A stretch of 64,000 nt of DNA. It comes from Bacillota bacterium (GTDB lineage Bacteria > Bacillota_A > Clostridia > Lachnospirales > Lachnospiraceae). The notes beneath the pieces were generated by a model that was not told the DNA's origin, made no database searches, and saw nothing but the letters and a program-made list of their open reading frames with translations. The stretch lies in contig JAEYMU010000053.1 in NCBI GenBank assembly GCA_023407175.1, positions 682,001 to 746,000 on the forward strand, written 5' to 3'. This document shows positions 28,130 to 36,596 of this stretch, piece after piece. Both the position numbers and the translations under genes were made by a program. The stretch's first letter is position 1. Each line of letters starts with the position of its first letter.

Positions 28130-28948
28130 TTATTCTGTTGCATGCTTTGTATATTCAATGCATTCCGTTGTGCCTTGGAAGGGATCTCCGGGCCCCTCGT
28201 ATTCTATGGATAAATAGCCCTCGTAGCGATGCTCTTTTAAGTAATTGATTATTTCAGAAACAGGCACATCTCCTTTTCCTAAAACAGCTCCCTGATAGAA
28301 GCTGCCGTCAATTGCAGTATAGCCCTCTTCTTCCTTCACCTGTTTAAAATCCTTTAAATGAATAAAGCCTATCTTATCTCCAAGATTTTTCACTGCATCC
28401 AGAGGATTTTCATTCACCAGAATGAAATTGCCGATATCGGCATTGGACTTTAATGCGATTGATCCAACTCTGTCGATGATTCTCATTACCTGGCGGGATT
28501 TTCCGGCGAGGAGCCCATGATTTTCGAGAACCATTGTTATTCCCTTTTTTTCTGCAAAGGGAGCTGCTTCCTTATAGCATTCAACAATCCAGTCCTCTGC
28601 TTCTTCAAATGACACTGCATCCTTTTTATCCCCGCTGAACACTCTCATGAAGCCGGCCCCCAGCTTAAGAGCCGTGTCCATGCTTTTTTTCATATACTCA
28701 ACCTGCTCCTGTCTTTCCTTACTGTCCGCAAGTACAAAATCATTGCCGATTGAGTAGGAGGATACCCCTATGTTCAGCTTTTTCAAAAGCTGATTAATCC
28801 TATCTATGTCCTCTTCTTTTACAAAGCAATCCAGCAGTTCAACATATTTCACACCATTCTCATGACAATAATTTATAAAATCTAATACAGTAATCTCCCT
28901 GCTGAACAATTTTTCCTGAAGGCACCATGCACTTACCGATAATTTCAT
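28130..28948 (-). CDS. sugar phosphate isomerase/epimerase family TIM-barrel protein
   Basis: 272 residues. A second xylose-isomerase-like TIM barrel, not closely similar to its neighbour. Visible active-site-like positions: VLENHG (Glu), KSNADIGNF (Asp), GFIHLKDF (His) and LSIEYEGPGDP (Glu), the usual metal quartet. ATG is preceded by GAGGAAAAT. With the adjacent TIM barrel and two Gfo/Idh enzymes it forms a block resembling oxidation-dependent sugar or glycoside processing clusters. Confidence 0.85.
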   Translation of the reverse strand: MKLSVSAWCLQEKLFSREITVLDFINYCHENGVKYVELLDCFVKEEDIDRINQLLKKLNIGVSSYSIGNDFVLADSKERQEQVEYMKKSMDTALKLGAGFMRVFSGDKKDAVSFEEAEDWIVECYKEAAPFAEKKGITMVLENHGLLAGKSRQVMRIIDRVGSIALKSNADIGNFILVNENPLDAVKNLGDKIGFIHLKDFKQVKEEEGYTAIDGSFYQGAVLGKGDVPVSEIINYLKEHRYEGYLSIEYEGPGDPFQGTTECIEYTKHATE

Positions 28949-28999
28949 ATTTTCCTCATTTCTGCGCTGCTTAAGCCTCGCTTACAGGCTTGTGCTTGT

Positions 29000-29032
29000 C
29001 AAGTTTGTGGATACAGCGCAGACACAAACTTG
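29000..29032 (-). other. intercistronic hairpin
   Basis: Ten-base perfect stem CAAGTTTGTG (29000-29009) with CACAAACTTG (29023-29032), 13-base loop, between the Gfo/Idh gene and the TIM-barrel gene. No T run follows, so mRNA processing or stability is more likely than termination. Confidence 0.5.
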
Positions 29033-29051
29033 CCGGGTGAAAGCTTCTGTT

Positions 29052-30107
29052 TTATAATATCACTTCGTGACCGGTTTCTGCGGATTTATAAATTGCATCA
29101 ATTATCTTCATTAATTCAAGACCGTCCTCAGCCGGATTGATACACTGCGTTCCGTCTGCAATACAGCTTACAAAATGCTTTATTTCTTCAATAAAGTTAT
29201 GCTCAAAGCCACTGCCGTCCGGAGCCAGTAACGGCTTAGAATCTCTTAGGTAATTATATCTGGTTTCATATAATTCAAATTCCGGTTCCATTTTTGCTCC
29301 GGCTTTGTTCCCGAAAAGTTCAAGATAAAGGCTGTCTCCTTTTATATTCTGTACCCAACTCGTCTCGAAGAATAATGTCATTCCATTGTCAAATTTAATG
29401 ATTGACGTGGCACAATCCTCCACATCATTGTATTCACTGTAGTCAGCGGAATTGTATTTTTGTATTCCTTTTATCTCCGGCTTCATTCCCATATGGCTGA
29501 AGGTTGAAGCTGTAACTGACACCGCTTTCGGCTTGCCGGACAGATACCTGATAAGGTCTATCATATGTACGCCCAAATCTATGACGGGACCGCCGCCTGA
29601 CCTTTTCTTATCGGAAAACCATCCTCCCGGATTGCCCCATCTTCTTAAGCAGCCTGTCTTTGTATAATAGATATCGCCCAAATCCCCATTGTCTATGATT
29701 TCCTTTAAGGCCTTCGCATTATCTCCAAATCTCCTGCAAAAGCCTACCATAAGGAGTTTTCCTGTCTTTTTTGAAACCTCTATCATTTCCCGGGCCTGGT
29801 CTGCATTAAGTGCAAGAGGCTTTTCACATAATACGTGCTTGCCGGCATTCAGCGCTGCAATACTTGCGGGGGCATGTATATTATTCCACGCGGTAACACT
29901 TACAGCGTCTATCTCCTCTATTTTCAGCATTTCGTTATAGTCGGTAAATGTGTTGGGAATGTTATATTTTTCTGCGAATTGCTTAACACGCTCTTCATTG
30001 ATATCACATGCTGCCACAACCTCTACATTCTCAAGACGGGAATATCCAGACATATGCAGATTGCTGATACTTCCTGTCCCGATAATTCCGATTTTTATTT
30101 TACCCAT
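29052..30107 (-). CDS. Gfo/Idh/MocA family oxidoreductase
   Basis: 351 residues. N-terminal Rossmann motif GTGSISNLHMSGY, the catalytic CEKPLALN (EKP) and VIDLGVHMIDLIRYLSG with the Asp/His pair. Members oxidise a sugar or cyclitol hydroxyl with NAD(P), often to a 3-keto sugar. The ATG at 30107 has GGAGG five bases upstream; the ATG at 30119 contains that site. It is next to a second, distinct Gfo/Idh protein: one may oxidise and the other reduce the sugar before and after the TIM-barrel step, as in known keto-sugar pathways (inference). Confidence 0.9.
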   Translation of the reverse strand: MGKIKIGIIGTGSISNLHMSGYSRLENVEVVAACDINEERVKQFAEKYNIPNTFTDYNEMLKIEEIDAVSVTAWNNIHAPASIAALNAGKHVLCEKPLALNADQAREMIEVSKKTGKLLMVGFCRRFGDNAKALKEIIDNGDLGDIYYTKTGCLRRWGNPGGWFSDKKRSGGGPVIDLGVHMIDLIRYLSGKPKAVSVTASTFSHMGMKPEIKGIQKYNSADYSEYNDVEDCATSIIKFDNGMTLFFETSWVQNIKGDSLYLELFGNKAGAKMEPEFELYETRYNYLRDSKPLLAPDGSGFEHNFIEEIKHFVSCIADGTQCINPAEDGLELMKIIDAIYKSAETGHEVIL

Positions 30108-30147
30108 GATAACCTCCATTCTGCCGCTTTAACGGCAATCATTAAAT

Positions 30148-31179
30148 TTATTCCTCAAAGGGTACATATATCTTTTTATTTTCCTTCGACGATTTGTATA
30201 TTCCTCTGATTATTTCAAGTGCCGGTCTGCCTGACGCACCATCGATGTAAACAGGCTGATTCTCAGTCAGGGAATGATAAAAGTCCCTGATCTGTGTGAT
30301 ATGACTGCATCCCCAATAATCCGGACCAACGGATAATCCGTCATATCCGTCTCTTATTTCATAGGGCTTTTCCCCATTGATATGAACCCATGCCAGATCC
30401 TGCTTAAGGCCGGCCCTTCCCTTTTCTCCTACAATCTCAATCTCGATCGGGGCATCATAATCATAACAGTTGCAGGCATAAAGCTGGTACAGGCAGCCGT
30501 TTTTAAACTTTACAAATGCTTCCGCCACATCCTCCACAGCAACGATTTTATGTAACCGGTTGGATACCTTTCCTTCTATCCACTCTGCCTCCGAGCCTAC
30601 AAGCCATTGTACCCTGTCAATACTGTGTATTGCCTGATCTATGAGAACTCCGCCGCCCTCCTTATCCCAGGTTCCTTTCCAATCCGATTGAGAATAATAC
30701 TGATCCGACCGGCTCCAGGAGAGATAGGATCTGGCAGCTAATATCCTGCCCAGCCTTCCAGCCTCTATGAGCTTCTTTATCTCCATGCACCCTTTTACAT
30801 ACCTTGTCTGGAATATAACTCCCAGCTTTACTCCGCAGCTTTCTGATACCTGGATCATCCTGTCCGCATCCTTTAATTCTATGGCCATTGGCTTTTCTGT
30901 CAGAACATGGATGCCATGCTCCATTGCCTCAATTGATATTATGGGATGAAGATTATGGGGAACCGCTATATGAAATACATCCAAATCCTTATCCAGACAC
31001 CTTCTGTAATCCGTCAGTGCAATACATCCGTTAAAGCCTGAGGCAAATTTCTCCGCCCTGTTTAATTCCTTATCAACAGCATATACCACTTCCACAGTAT
31101 CCTTTAATTGTTCAAATACCTCTGCATACATCTCCGATATGCGGCCGCAGCCTATCATTGCCGCCTTTATTTTTCTCAT
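30148..31179 (-). CDS. Gfo/Idh/MocA family oxidoreductase
   Basis: 343 residues. Rossmann start MIGCGRISEMYAE, the TEKPMAIE motif, and GGGVLIDQAIHSIDRVQWLVG carrying the catalytic Asp/His. The dimerisation domain contains SYLSWSRSDQYYSQSDWKGTW, a Trp/Tyr-rich stretch that may bind an aromatic or extended sugar. Start ATG has GGAGGTG seven bases upstream. Only loosely similar to the second Gfo/Idh gene 40 bases downstream, so the pair is not a recent duplication. Confidence 0.9.
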   Translation of the reverse strand: MRKIKAAMIGCGRISEMYAEVFEQLKDTVEVVYAVDKELNRAEKFASGFNGCIALTDYRRCLDKDLDVFHIAVPHNLHPIISIEAMEHGIHVLTEKPMAIELKDADRMIQVSESCGVKLGVIFQTRYVKGCMEIKKLIEAGRLGRILAARSYLSWSRSDQYYSQSDWKGTWDKEGGGVLIDQAIHSIDRVQWLVGSEAEWIEGKVSNRLHKIVAVEDVAEAFVKFKNGCLYQLYACNCYDYDAPIEIEIVGEKGRAGLKQDLAWVHINGEKPYEIRDGYDGLSVGPDYWGCSHITQIRDFYHSLTENQPVYIDGASGRPALEIIRGIYKSSKENKKIYVPFEE

Positions 31180-31216
31180 GGTAACACCTCCGTTTGTTAT
31201 AAAATAGGATGATTGA

Positions 31217-31972
31217 TTACACCAGCAGGTAATAAGGGTCCTTTCTTAATAATTCTATGGTGAGTTCAAACATATCACCTGCACGGATCAGCCTGATTAC
31301 AGAATTTCCTGCCATATATTTTTTCATTATTCCCTTCTTCTCAAACACTTCCTCCAGTTTATTAAAATCAGTTTCCGGCTTTTCCCATTGATGCAGTCTG
31401 TTTGTAACATTGATTAATTCACCTTGATAGCCAGTGATGCTGATATCAAATGGCTCTTCCTGCAGATGATACAAAACGCCTGCAATTTCTTCACAGGAAT
31501 GTATGGATGTATTGCTCTCCTGATCAACACCGGCAAGCATGATGTATCCCCTGATTACCGAATTTTTGTAATAGGGACTGCTTTCATCACAGGGGGACCT
31601 GGATTTTTCATGCCCCAGTGTCACATATTCCTTCCGGCAGCCTATCGCTGCTGCCGAATGGGTGGGATGAAGAGATCGCCTTGCGCCCTCCATATTTCTT
31701 ACTGTTTCCGGAATAATCCCCGTCCAGCATTTCGTATTCAAAACATCAAAGACGGGCGGACTAAATACAGAATCCTCTCTCTTGCCAGTCAGGGCAGGCA
31801 CAATCAGGGTCCCTTCTTCTCCGATTGTATCAAGCAGCGATCCGACCACCGTATGTGCCCCGCCATCCACATAGCCAAAACTCCTTAACGAACTATGAAG
31901 CAGCAGGCTGTCCCCGCTTTTTAAACCTGTATTTTTAAACTCCTTTGTAAGCTCTATCCTGTTTATGCTCAT
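31217..31972 (-). CDS. AAC(3)-family N-acetyltransferase-like protein
   Basis: 251 residues. The family pattern of the antibiotic N-acetyltransferase (AAC(3), YokD) fold is visible: GDSLLLHSSLRSFGYVDGG near the start, GTLIVPALTG, HPTHSAAAIG with the conserved His, and ESSPY. Members transfer acetyl from CoA to an amino group of aminoglycosides or other amino compounds. In an amino-sugar operon, the natural substrate may be an unacetylated amino sugar or intermediate; antibiotic resistance is not implied. Start chosen at 31972 (MSINRIEL), with GGGGAAGA upstream. A longer frame to 32035 enters an inverted-repeat element. Confidence 0.8.
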   Translation of the reverse strand: MSINRIELTKEFKNTGLKSGDSLLLHSSLRSFGYVDGGAHTVVGSLLDTIGEEGTLIVPALTGKREDSVFSPPVFDVLNTKCWTGIIPETVRNMEGARRSLHPTHSAAAIGCRKEYVTLGHEKSRSPCDESSPYYKNSVIRGYIMLAGVDQESNTSIHSCEEIAGVLYHLQEEPFDISITGYQGELINVTNRLHQWEKPETDFNKLEEVFEKKGIMKKYMAGNSVIRLIRAGDMFELTIELLRKDPYYLLV

Positions 31973-32021
31973 ATATTCTTCCCCGTGGTATCCAATATTC
32001 TTCATGAATAAACCATCTAGA

Positions 32022-32164
32022 TAATTGCGAAACAATATGAGCCACTAAATTTTCCGAGCAACAGATACAAATTTCTCCGCTCCAACGCTCCTTCCGCTTA
32101 ACTTCCGCTCCGAAATTGTATCTGTTGTTCGAAAAATTATTAACTCTTGCTAGTTTCGCAATTA
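32022..32164. repeat. composite imperfect inverted repeat of about 143 bases
   Basis: Outer arms TAATTGCGAAAC (32022-32033) with GTTTCGCAATTA (32153-32164) are perfect. Inner arms 32048-32075 and 32112-32138 match with a few mismatches around the core CAACAGATACAA. The centre is rich in CTCCGCT and TTCCGCTT motifs. The element fills the gap between the FAD oxidoreductase and AAC(3)-like genes and could form one long hairpin. The outer motif ATAATTGCGAAAC recurs at 45186-45198. Confidence 0.6.
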
Positions 32165-32206
32165 CCTAATAAACTATTCCCATATCTTATAACTGGTCTC
32201 TGATTT

Positions 32207-33544
32207 TTATAGCCGTTCTGTCATTATATTGCCCACAATTCTTCCATTCAGTTCATTCAGCCTGATATTATTCTTTACACAATAGGCGGCTGCAATACCG
32301 GCTGCTTCCCCCATTGCCCTGCAGGTAGGCTGTATCCTGACGGCGGACTGGGCCGTAAATGTCGATGATATGCATCTTCCGGCTACAATAAGGTTTTCAA
32401 TGTCTTCCGTCACCAGACACCTGTAGGGTATCTCCAGATATTCTCCCCGTTCCATGGGCCTTATGCCTAATTGATTTTCATCAATCAGTCCATGAATATC
32501 AATCGGGTAAGCTGTCCTTGCAATGGCATCGTCAAATTTTACCCGATTCACATAATCCTTTTCACTTAGTATATACTTTCCCTTGATTCTCCTGGACTCC
32601 CTGACGCCGGGCATCTCAGCCACCGACATAATAAAGCTTTCTTCAAAGCCCGGCAGGTACGCTTTCAGGAAGCCGTGCAGCCTTTTTATCATTTTTCTGC
32701 CGGTTACTAAAGCAAGCGATATGGAGGCCGGATTCAATGCATCATAGATATCTGGTATCTCCGGACAGTTAAATGACATAACCTCCGGCATGCCCGGCAC
32801 CGAAAATGCCTGAAAGTACTTCCCGTCCTGGTACTCAATATCCTTATTTTCAAGCCCTTTTTTGAATACCCTGTTCAAAGGGGTTTCATGCTCCCAGACT
32901 GAGGCAATTTCTACAAGGGGGTATTCCAGAATGTCAGGCTCGCCAATATCCTTCAGAAAGCCCTTCAGCCTTGCTATATCAATATTTCCGGCCATGAACC
33001 GCAGGGACATCGCCTGGTTGCTATGGAGCAGCTCATCTCCCGATAAGCATGAAACACCCGAATTATATGAAACATCCGCATCTCCGGTACAATCTATGAA
33101 TGTACTGCCGTAAATAAGCTGAAGCCCGGATTTATTATGAACAAGGATACCTTTCAGCTTCTTATCTTCAACCACCGTATCAATCAGTTCGGTACAATAT
33201 AATATACTGCCGTTATGCTCCGTGAAAAGCTCCTCCAGGGTGAACTTAAGCATTTCTGTATTGAGCCAACCGTCATTTCCGTATTTGTCATCCGCCGCAT
33301 ACCCTTCCGCAGCCATTTTCTTCTTTATTATTTCATTTATGTACGAATGTCCGGCTTTTCCGTCAATACCGATATGCATCATGGGGGTTACCTGTCCTCC
33401 TGTGGCACTGCCGCCCAGATAGGAATTTCTCTCAACAATGAGGGTGCTGGCACCCTCCCTTGCAGAAGCAATGGCCGCGGCGGAACCGGCTGTTCCGCCG
33501 CCTATTACAATCACATCATATCTTTTCTCTTCTATTTTATACAT
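32207..33544 (-). CDS. FAD-dependent oxidoreductase (FAD_oxidored family)
   Basis: 445 residues. N-terminal dinucleotide-binding motif VIVIGGGTAGSAAAIASAREG (about 11-31), the second FAD motif GSTFIDCTGDADVSY, and a C-terminal ENLIVAGRCISSTFTAQSAVRIQPTCRAMGEAAGIAA typical of PF12831-type proteins. It is cytoplasmic. Members are found in sugar operons of Firmicutes and Bacteroidetes, but the reaction is mostly unassigned; oxidation of a sugar hydroxyl or amine is plausible. In this operon it provides a flavin redox step beside two NAD-type Gfo/Idh enzymes. Confidence 0.85.
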   Translation of the reverse strand: MYKIEEKRYDVIVIGGGTAGSAAAIASAREGASTLIVERNSYLGGSATGGQVTPMMHIGIDGKAGHSYINEIIKKKMAAEGYAADDKYGNDGWLNTEMLKFTLEELFTEHNGSILYCTELIDTVVEDKKLKGILVHNKSGLQLIYGSTFIDCTGDADVSYNSGVSCLSGDELLHSNQAMSLRFMAGNIDIARLKGFLKDIGEPDILEYPLVEIASVWEHETPLNRVFKKGLENKDIEYQDGKYFQAFSVPGMPEVMSFNCPEIPDIYDALNPASISLALVTGRKMIKRLHGFLKAYLPGFEESFIMSVAEMPGVRESRRIKGKYILSEKDYVNRVKFDDAIARTAYPIDIHGLIDENQLGIRPMERGEYLEIPYRCLVTEDIENLIVAGRCISSTFTAQSAVRIQPTCRAMGEAAGIAAAYCVKNNIRLNELNGRIVGNIMTERL

Positions 33545-33589
33545 TTTTATACCCCATTCCTGCGCACGTTTTAAGACCTGAATGATATT

Positions 33590-34540
33590 TTATAATTCCG
33601 GATGCTTCATGCAATAATAGACCGCACCGACCATCCCCGCGTCATTACCCAGCTTAGCGGCCTCCAGCCTCACCATCTTTGCATAAACCGGCATAACACG
33701 GCTAAGCACCTTCCTGCGTAACGGATCTATGAATTTTTCTTTTTGTGCACTGACTCCGCCTCCAATCAGTACTGCCTGAGGACTGAACGTATGAATGATA
33801 CTGACAACTCCGTCTGCTACATAACCGATCCATCGATCCAAAATAGCATCCAGATAACCGCCCCTACCTGCGGCTTCAAAAATGATCCGCCCATTTATTA
33901 TCTCATTACCAAAGAGGCCCGTTTCCAGTTTACCCGTTTTCTGCGCCTGTGTTACCATCCTCACCAATGCTGTTGCAGATGCATATTGCTCATAGCAGCC
34001 CCGGTTACCACAGCAGCACATTTTTCCGTTATTACGGATTGTAACATGTCCTATTTCACCTGCACCCCCGGCTGCTCCGCAGATAATCTCCGAATTGGCA
34101 ATGATACCTCCGCCAATACCGGTTCCAACCGTGATGACAACGGCATCGGACAGACCTTTGGCACCGCCGATCCACTGCTCCGCTAATGCGGCACAATTTG
34201 CGTCATTCATAACGGTGACCGGTCCGGAATAAACCCGCTTGATGTGCTCCCGTATATTACAGCCTTCCCAGTTCTTGATATGACCGGCTGCTCCTGCAAC
34301 CCTTCCCTCCTTCGCATCTATCTGACCGGTTGCCGACACGCCGATTCCGCATACCTGACTGCCTGGTAGATTATTTTCCCTCATAAATTCGGACAGCCTG
34401 GCAACCACTGTTTCGATAATCGGAGTATCATAACCGTCAAAAGCAACATCATATGCCAAGGAATTGCAGACGGTTCCATTTTCATCAACAATACCTATTT
34501 TCACCTGTGTTCCGCCAATATCCACTCCAATATAATTCAT
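33590..34540 (-). CDS. ROK family sugar kinase (ManNAc/GlcNAc or glucokinase-like)
   Basis: 316 residues. ATP-binding GVDIGGTQVKIGIVDENG at the N-terminus, catalytic NDANCAALAE, GTGIGGGII, and a ROK zinc motif GHVTIRNNGKMCCCGNRGCYEQYAS. Members phosphorylate glucose, GlcNAc or ManNAc at O6. Lying next to NagA, NagB and NanE, it is probably the N-acetylhexosamine kinase that feeds them. No helix-turn-helix domain is present, so it is an enzyme and not a ROK repressor. Confidence 0.9.
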   Translation of the reverse strand: MNYIGVDIGGTQVKIGIVDENGTVCNSLAYDVAFDGYDTPIIETVVARLSEFMRENNLPGSQVCGIGVSATGQIDAKEGRVAGAAGHIKNWEGCNIREHIKRVYSGPVTVMNDANCAALAEQWIGGAKGLSDAVVITVGTGIGGGIIANSEIICGAAGGAGEIGHVTIRNNGKMCCCGNRGCYEQYASATALVRMVTQAQKTGKLETGLFGNEIINGRIIFEAAGRGGYLDAILDRWIGYVADGVVSIIHTFSPQAVLIGGGVSAQKEKFIDPLRRKVLSRVMPVYAKMVRLEAAKLGNDAGMVGAVYYCMKHPEL

Positions 34541-34617
34541 TGATTATAGAAGCCTCCCATCCTTACTATTCAAGCAGACCTTTCGATCTATCCTTAACAC
34601 TGCATACATCATTTGTG

Positions 34618-35775
34618 CTAAACATTGCGAAATAAATTCTTATTAATAATCCGGCCTTTCATGATAACGCACTTTATATTCAGCTCCTTATCAAGAAGCA
34701 CGACATTGGCATACTTGCCAGGTGTGATACTGCCGTATTTATCATAAATTCCAATGGCCCTCGCACTGTTAACCGCTGCACTGCGGACAGCCTGCTCTAA
34801 GGGTATTTCCATTTCCTTAACGCATACCCTGACGCAATCCATCAGATTAGACACCGAACCTGCTAATGTGCCGTCTTCCAGGGTTGCCCTTTTCCCTTTT
34901 ACAAATACCTTTTGACCGCCCAGAGAGGATTCACCGTCTCCCAGGCCGGTTGCCCTCATACTGTCGCTGATCATAACAACCCGGTCCGGTCCGAAGATCC
35001 GAAAGGTGTTACGTACCACCGCAGGATGAATATGAATACCGTCACAAATCAATTCAACCTTACAATCCGGGCAGTCACTTGCAGCTCCTACTACCCCCGG
35101 TGCACGATGTGTATAAGGGGGCATGGCATTATACAGATGGGTGACATGCGATGCCCCTGCTTTGATTGCCATTATTGCGGTCTCATAATCTGCCGTGGTA
35201 TGGGCGATGGAAACTACGGTCTCATTTTTTACCGCCCTGATGAATTCCAAGGCTCCCGGCTCTTCCGGCGCGATATCTACCAGCTTGATTTTGTTTTTAG
35301 TAATCTGCTGAAGCTTATGATATAGCTCCAGATTGGGAGACATAACATAACGCTCATTCTGTGCTCCCTTCTTTTCTTTGGATATAAACGGGCCTTCCAT
35401 ATTGATACCAACCAAATCCGCTCCATTTAAATTTTCATACACGGACACTGCTTGCGCAATATTCGTCAGAGCTTCCTCCGGCATCGTCATTGTAGCCGGG
35501 CAGATTGCCGTAATGCCGTTTCGCAGCTCATATTCTGCAATCGCCCCTATCGCTTTTAATGTCCCGTCGCACAAATCAAAATTCATACAGCCATGAAAAT
35601 GGATATCCGTCAGGCCGGGAATAGCCAAAAGTCCCGCCGCATCCATTACCTCGGATAAGCTCTCCGGATTTTTGGCCAAAGCGGCGGCTTCTGTAAAAAA
35701 CTCACCCTCCATGACAATATCCCTTACCGTGAAGCTGCCATCTTCATTATAAACTTTTGCATTCCTTATAATCAT
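34618..35775 (-). CDS. nagA: N-acetylglucosamine-6-phosphate deacetylase
   Basis: 385 residues, full length. Amidohydrolase fold: metal motif GLTDIHFHGCMNFD, SIAHTTADYETA, THLYNAMPP, and the catalytic Asp in VMISDSMRATG. It converts GlcNAc-6-P to GlcN-6-P and acetate in the cytoplasm. RBS GGAGG precedes ATG, 18 bases after the NagB stop. It acts between NanE and NagB in amino-sugar breakdown. Confidence 0.95.
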   Translation of the reverse strand: MIIRNAKVYNEDGSFTVRDIVMEGEFFTEAAALAKNPESLSEVMDAAGLLAIPGLTDIHFHGCMNFDLCDGTLKAIGAIAEYELRNGITAICPATMTMPEEALTNIAQAVSVYENLNGADLVGINMEGPFISKEKKGAQNERYVMSPNLELYHKLQQITKNKIKLVDIAPEEPGALEFIRAVKNETVVSIAHTTADYETAIMAIKAGASHVTHLYNAMPPYTHRAPGVVGAASDCPDCKVELICDGIHIHPAVVRNTFRIFGPDRVVMISDSMRATGLGDGESSLGGQKVFVKGKRATLEDGTLAGSVSNLMDCVRVCVKEMEIPLEQAVRSAAVNSARAIGIYDKYGSITPGKYANVVLLDKELNIKCVIMKGRIINKNLFRNV

Positions 35776-35793
35776 ATTCTACCTCCGCACAAA

Positions 35794-36519
35794 TCAAATT
35801 AGTGACAGGGCCGCTTCATCTCCGACCAAAATTACATCCTTATGCATCTGAAGGATGGAGACCGGCACGCTTGGGGTTACATCACCGGTAAATGCTTTTT
35901 TTACTATTTCCGCCTTATTCTCACCACTCACCAAAATCAATATTTTCTTTGCCTGCATGATATTTTTAATACCCATGGTAAAAGCATATCTGGGTACTTC
36001 CTCCGCATTTTCAAACAAACGTGAATTTGCTTCTATTGTGCTCTGGGTAAGAGCCACACAATGGGTTTCCAGATCAAAGGAGTTATTAGGCTCATTAAAA
36101 CCGATATGTCCGTTATGCCCAAGCCCAAGAAGCTGAAGATCAATACCGCCCAGGGATTTAATTATCTCCGTATATCTTGCGCATTCCGCAGCATCATCTT
36201 CTGTCATTCCGTTTGGTATATAGGTATTATTCTTATTAATATTAACATGGTTGAAAAGATTATGGTCCATGAAGTAGCGGTAGCTCTGCTTGTTATCTTC
36301 CGAAAGTCCTTTATATTCATCAAGATTAACTGTCTTAACCTCCGAAAAGTCCAGATCGTTCTTATTGTACCATTCCACCAGCTGCCGATAGGCGCCGATG
36401 GGTGTGGATCCGGTAGCAAGACCGAGTACACAGTCCGGCTTCATAATAATCTGTGCCGAGATAATATTCGCTGCTTTTCTGCTCATGTCCTTATAATCTT
36501 TCGCACGGTATATTTTCAT
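35794..36519 (-). CDS. nagB: glucosamine-6-phosphate deaminase
   Basis: 241 residues. Characteristic motifs: LGLATGSTPIGAYRQL, VNLDEYKGLS and LGLGHNGHIGFNEP. It converts GlcN-6-P to fructose-6-P and ammonia, feeding glycolysis. It is of the shorter Gram-positive type without the allosteric C-terminal extension of E. coli NagB. I chose the ATG at 36519 (MKIYRAKDYKD), with GAGG upstream; a longer frame to 36582 crosses an intercistronic hairpin. Confidence 0.95.
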   Translation of the reverse strand: MKIYRAKDYKDMSRKAANIISAQIIMKPDCVLGLATGSTPIGAYRQLVEWYNKNDLDFSEVKTVNLDEYKGLSEDNKQSYRYFMDHNLFNHVNINKNNTYIPNGMTEDDAAECARYTEIIKSLGGIDLQLLGLGHNGHIGFNEPNNSFDLETHCVALTQSTIEANSRLFENAEEVPRYAFTMGIKNIMQAKKILILVSGENKAEIVKKAFTGDVTPSVPVSILQMHKDVILVGDEAALSLI

Positions 36520-36546
36520 ATTTTTCCTCATTTCTGCTTTTGCGAA

Positions 36547-36579
36547 AGTGCCATAAGTCCCCACAAGACTTATGGCACT
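36547..36579 (-). other. intercistronic hairpin between nanE and nagB
   Basis: Perfect 13-base stem AGTGCCATAAGTC (36547-36559) with GACTTATGGCACT (36567-36579), 7-base loop. On the minus strand it is followed only by TTTCGC, so it is more likely a processing or stability element or a weak attenuator than a full terminator. Confidence 0.55.
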
Positions 36580-36596
36580 CAAACCATTCCTCTGCC

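Noticed and set aside
31217..31972. Aminoglycoside resistance gene
   Set aside because: The AAC(3)-like fold is present, but the location in a catabolic operon makes a metabolic substrate more likely; resistance cannot be claimed from sequence.
32022..32164. Insertion sequence or CRISPR repeat
   Set aside because: No transposase, no spacer-repeat periodicity; only a single composite inverted repeat.
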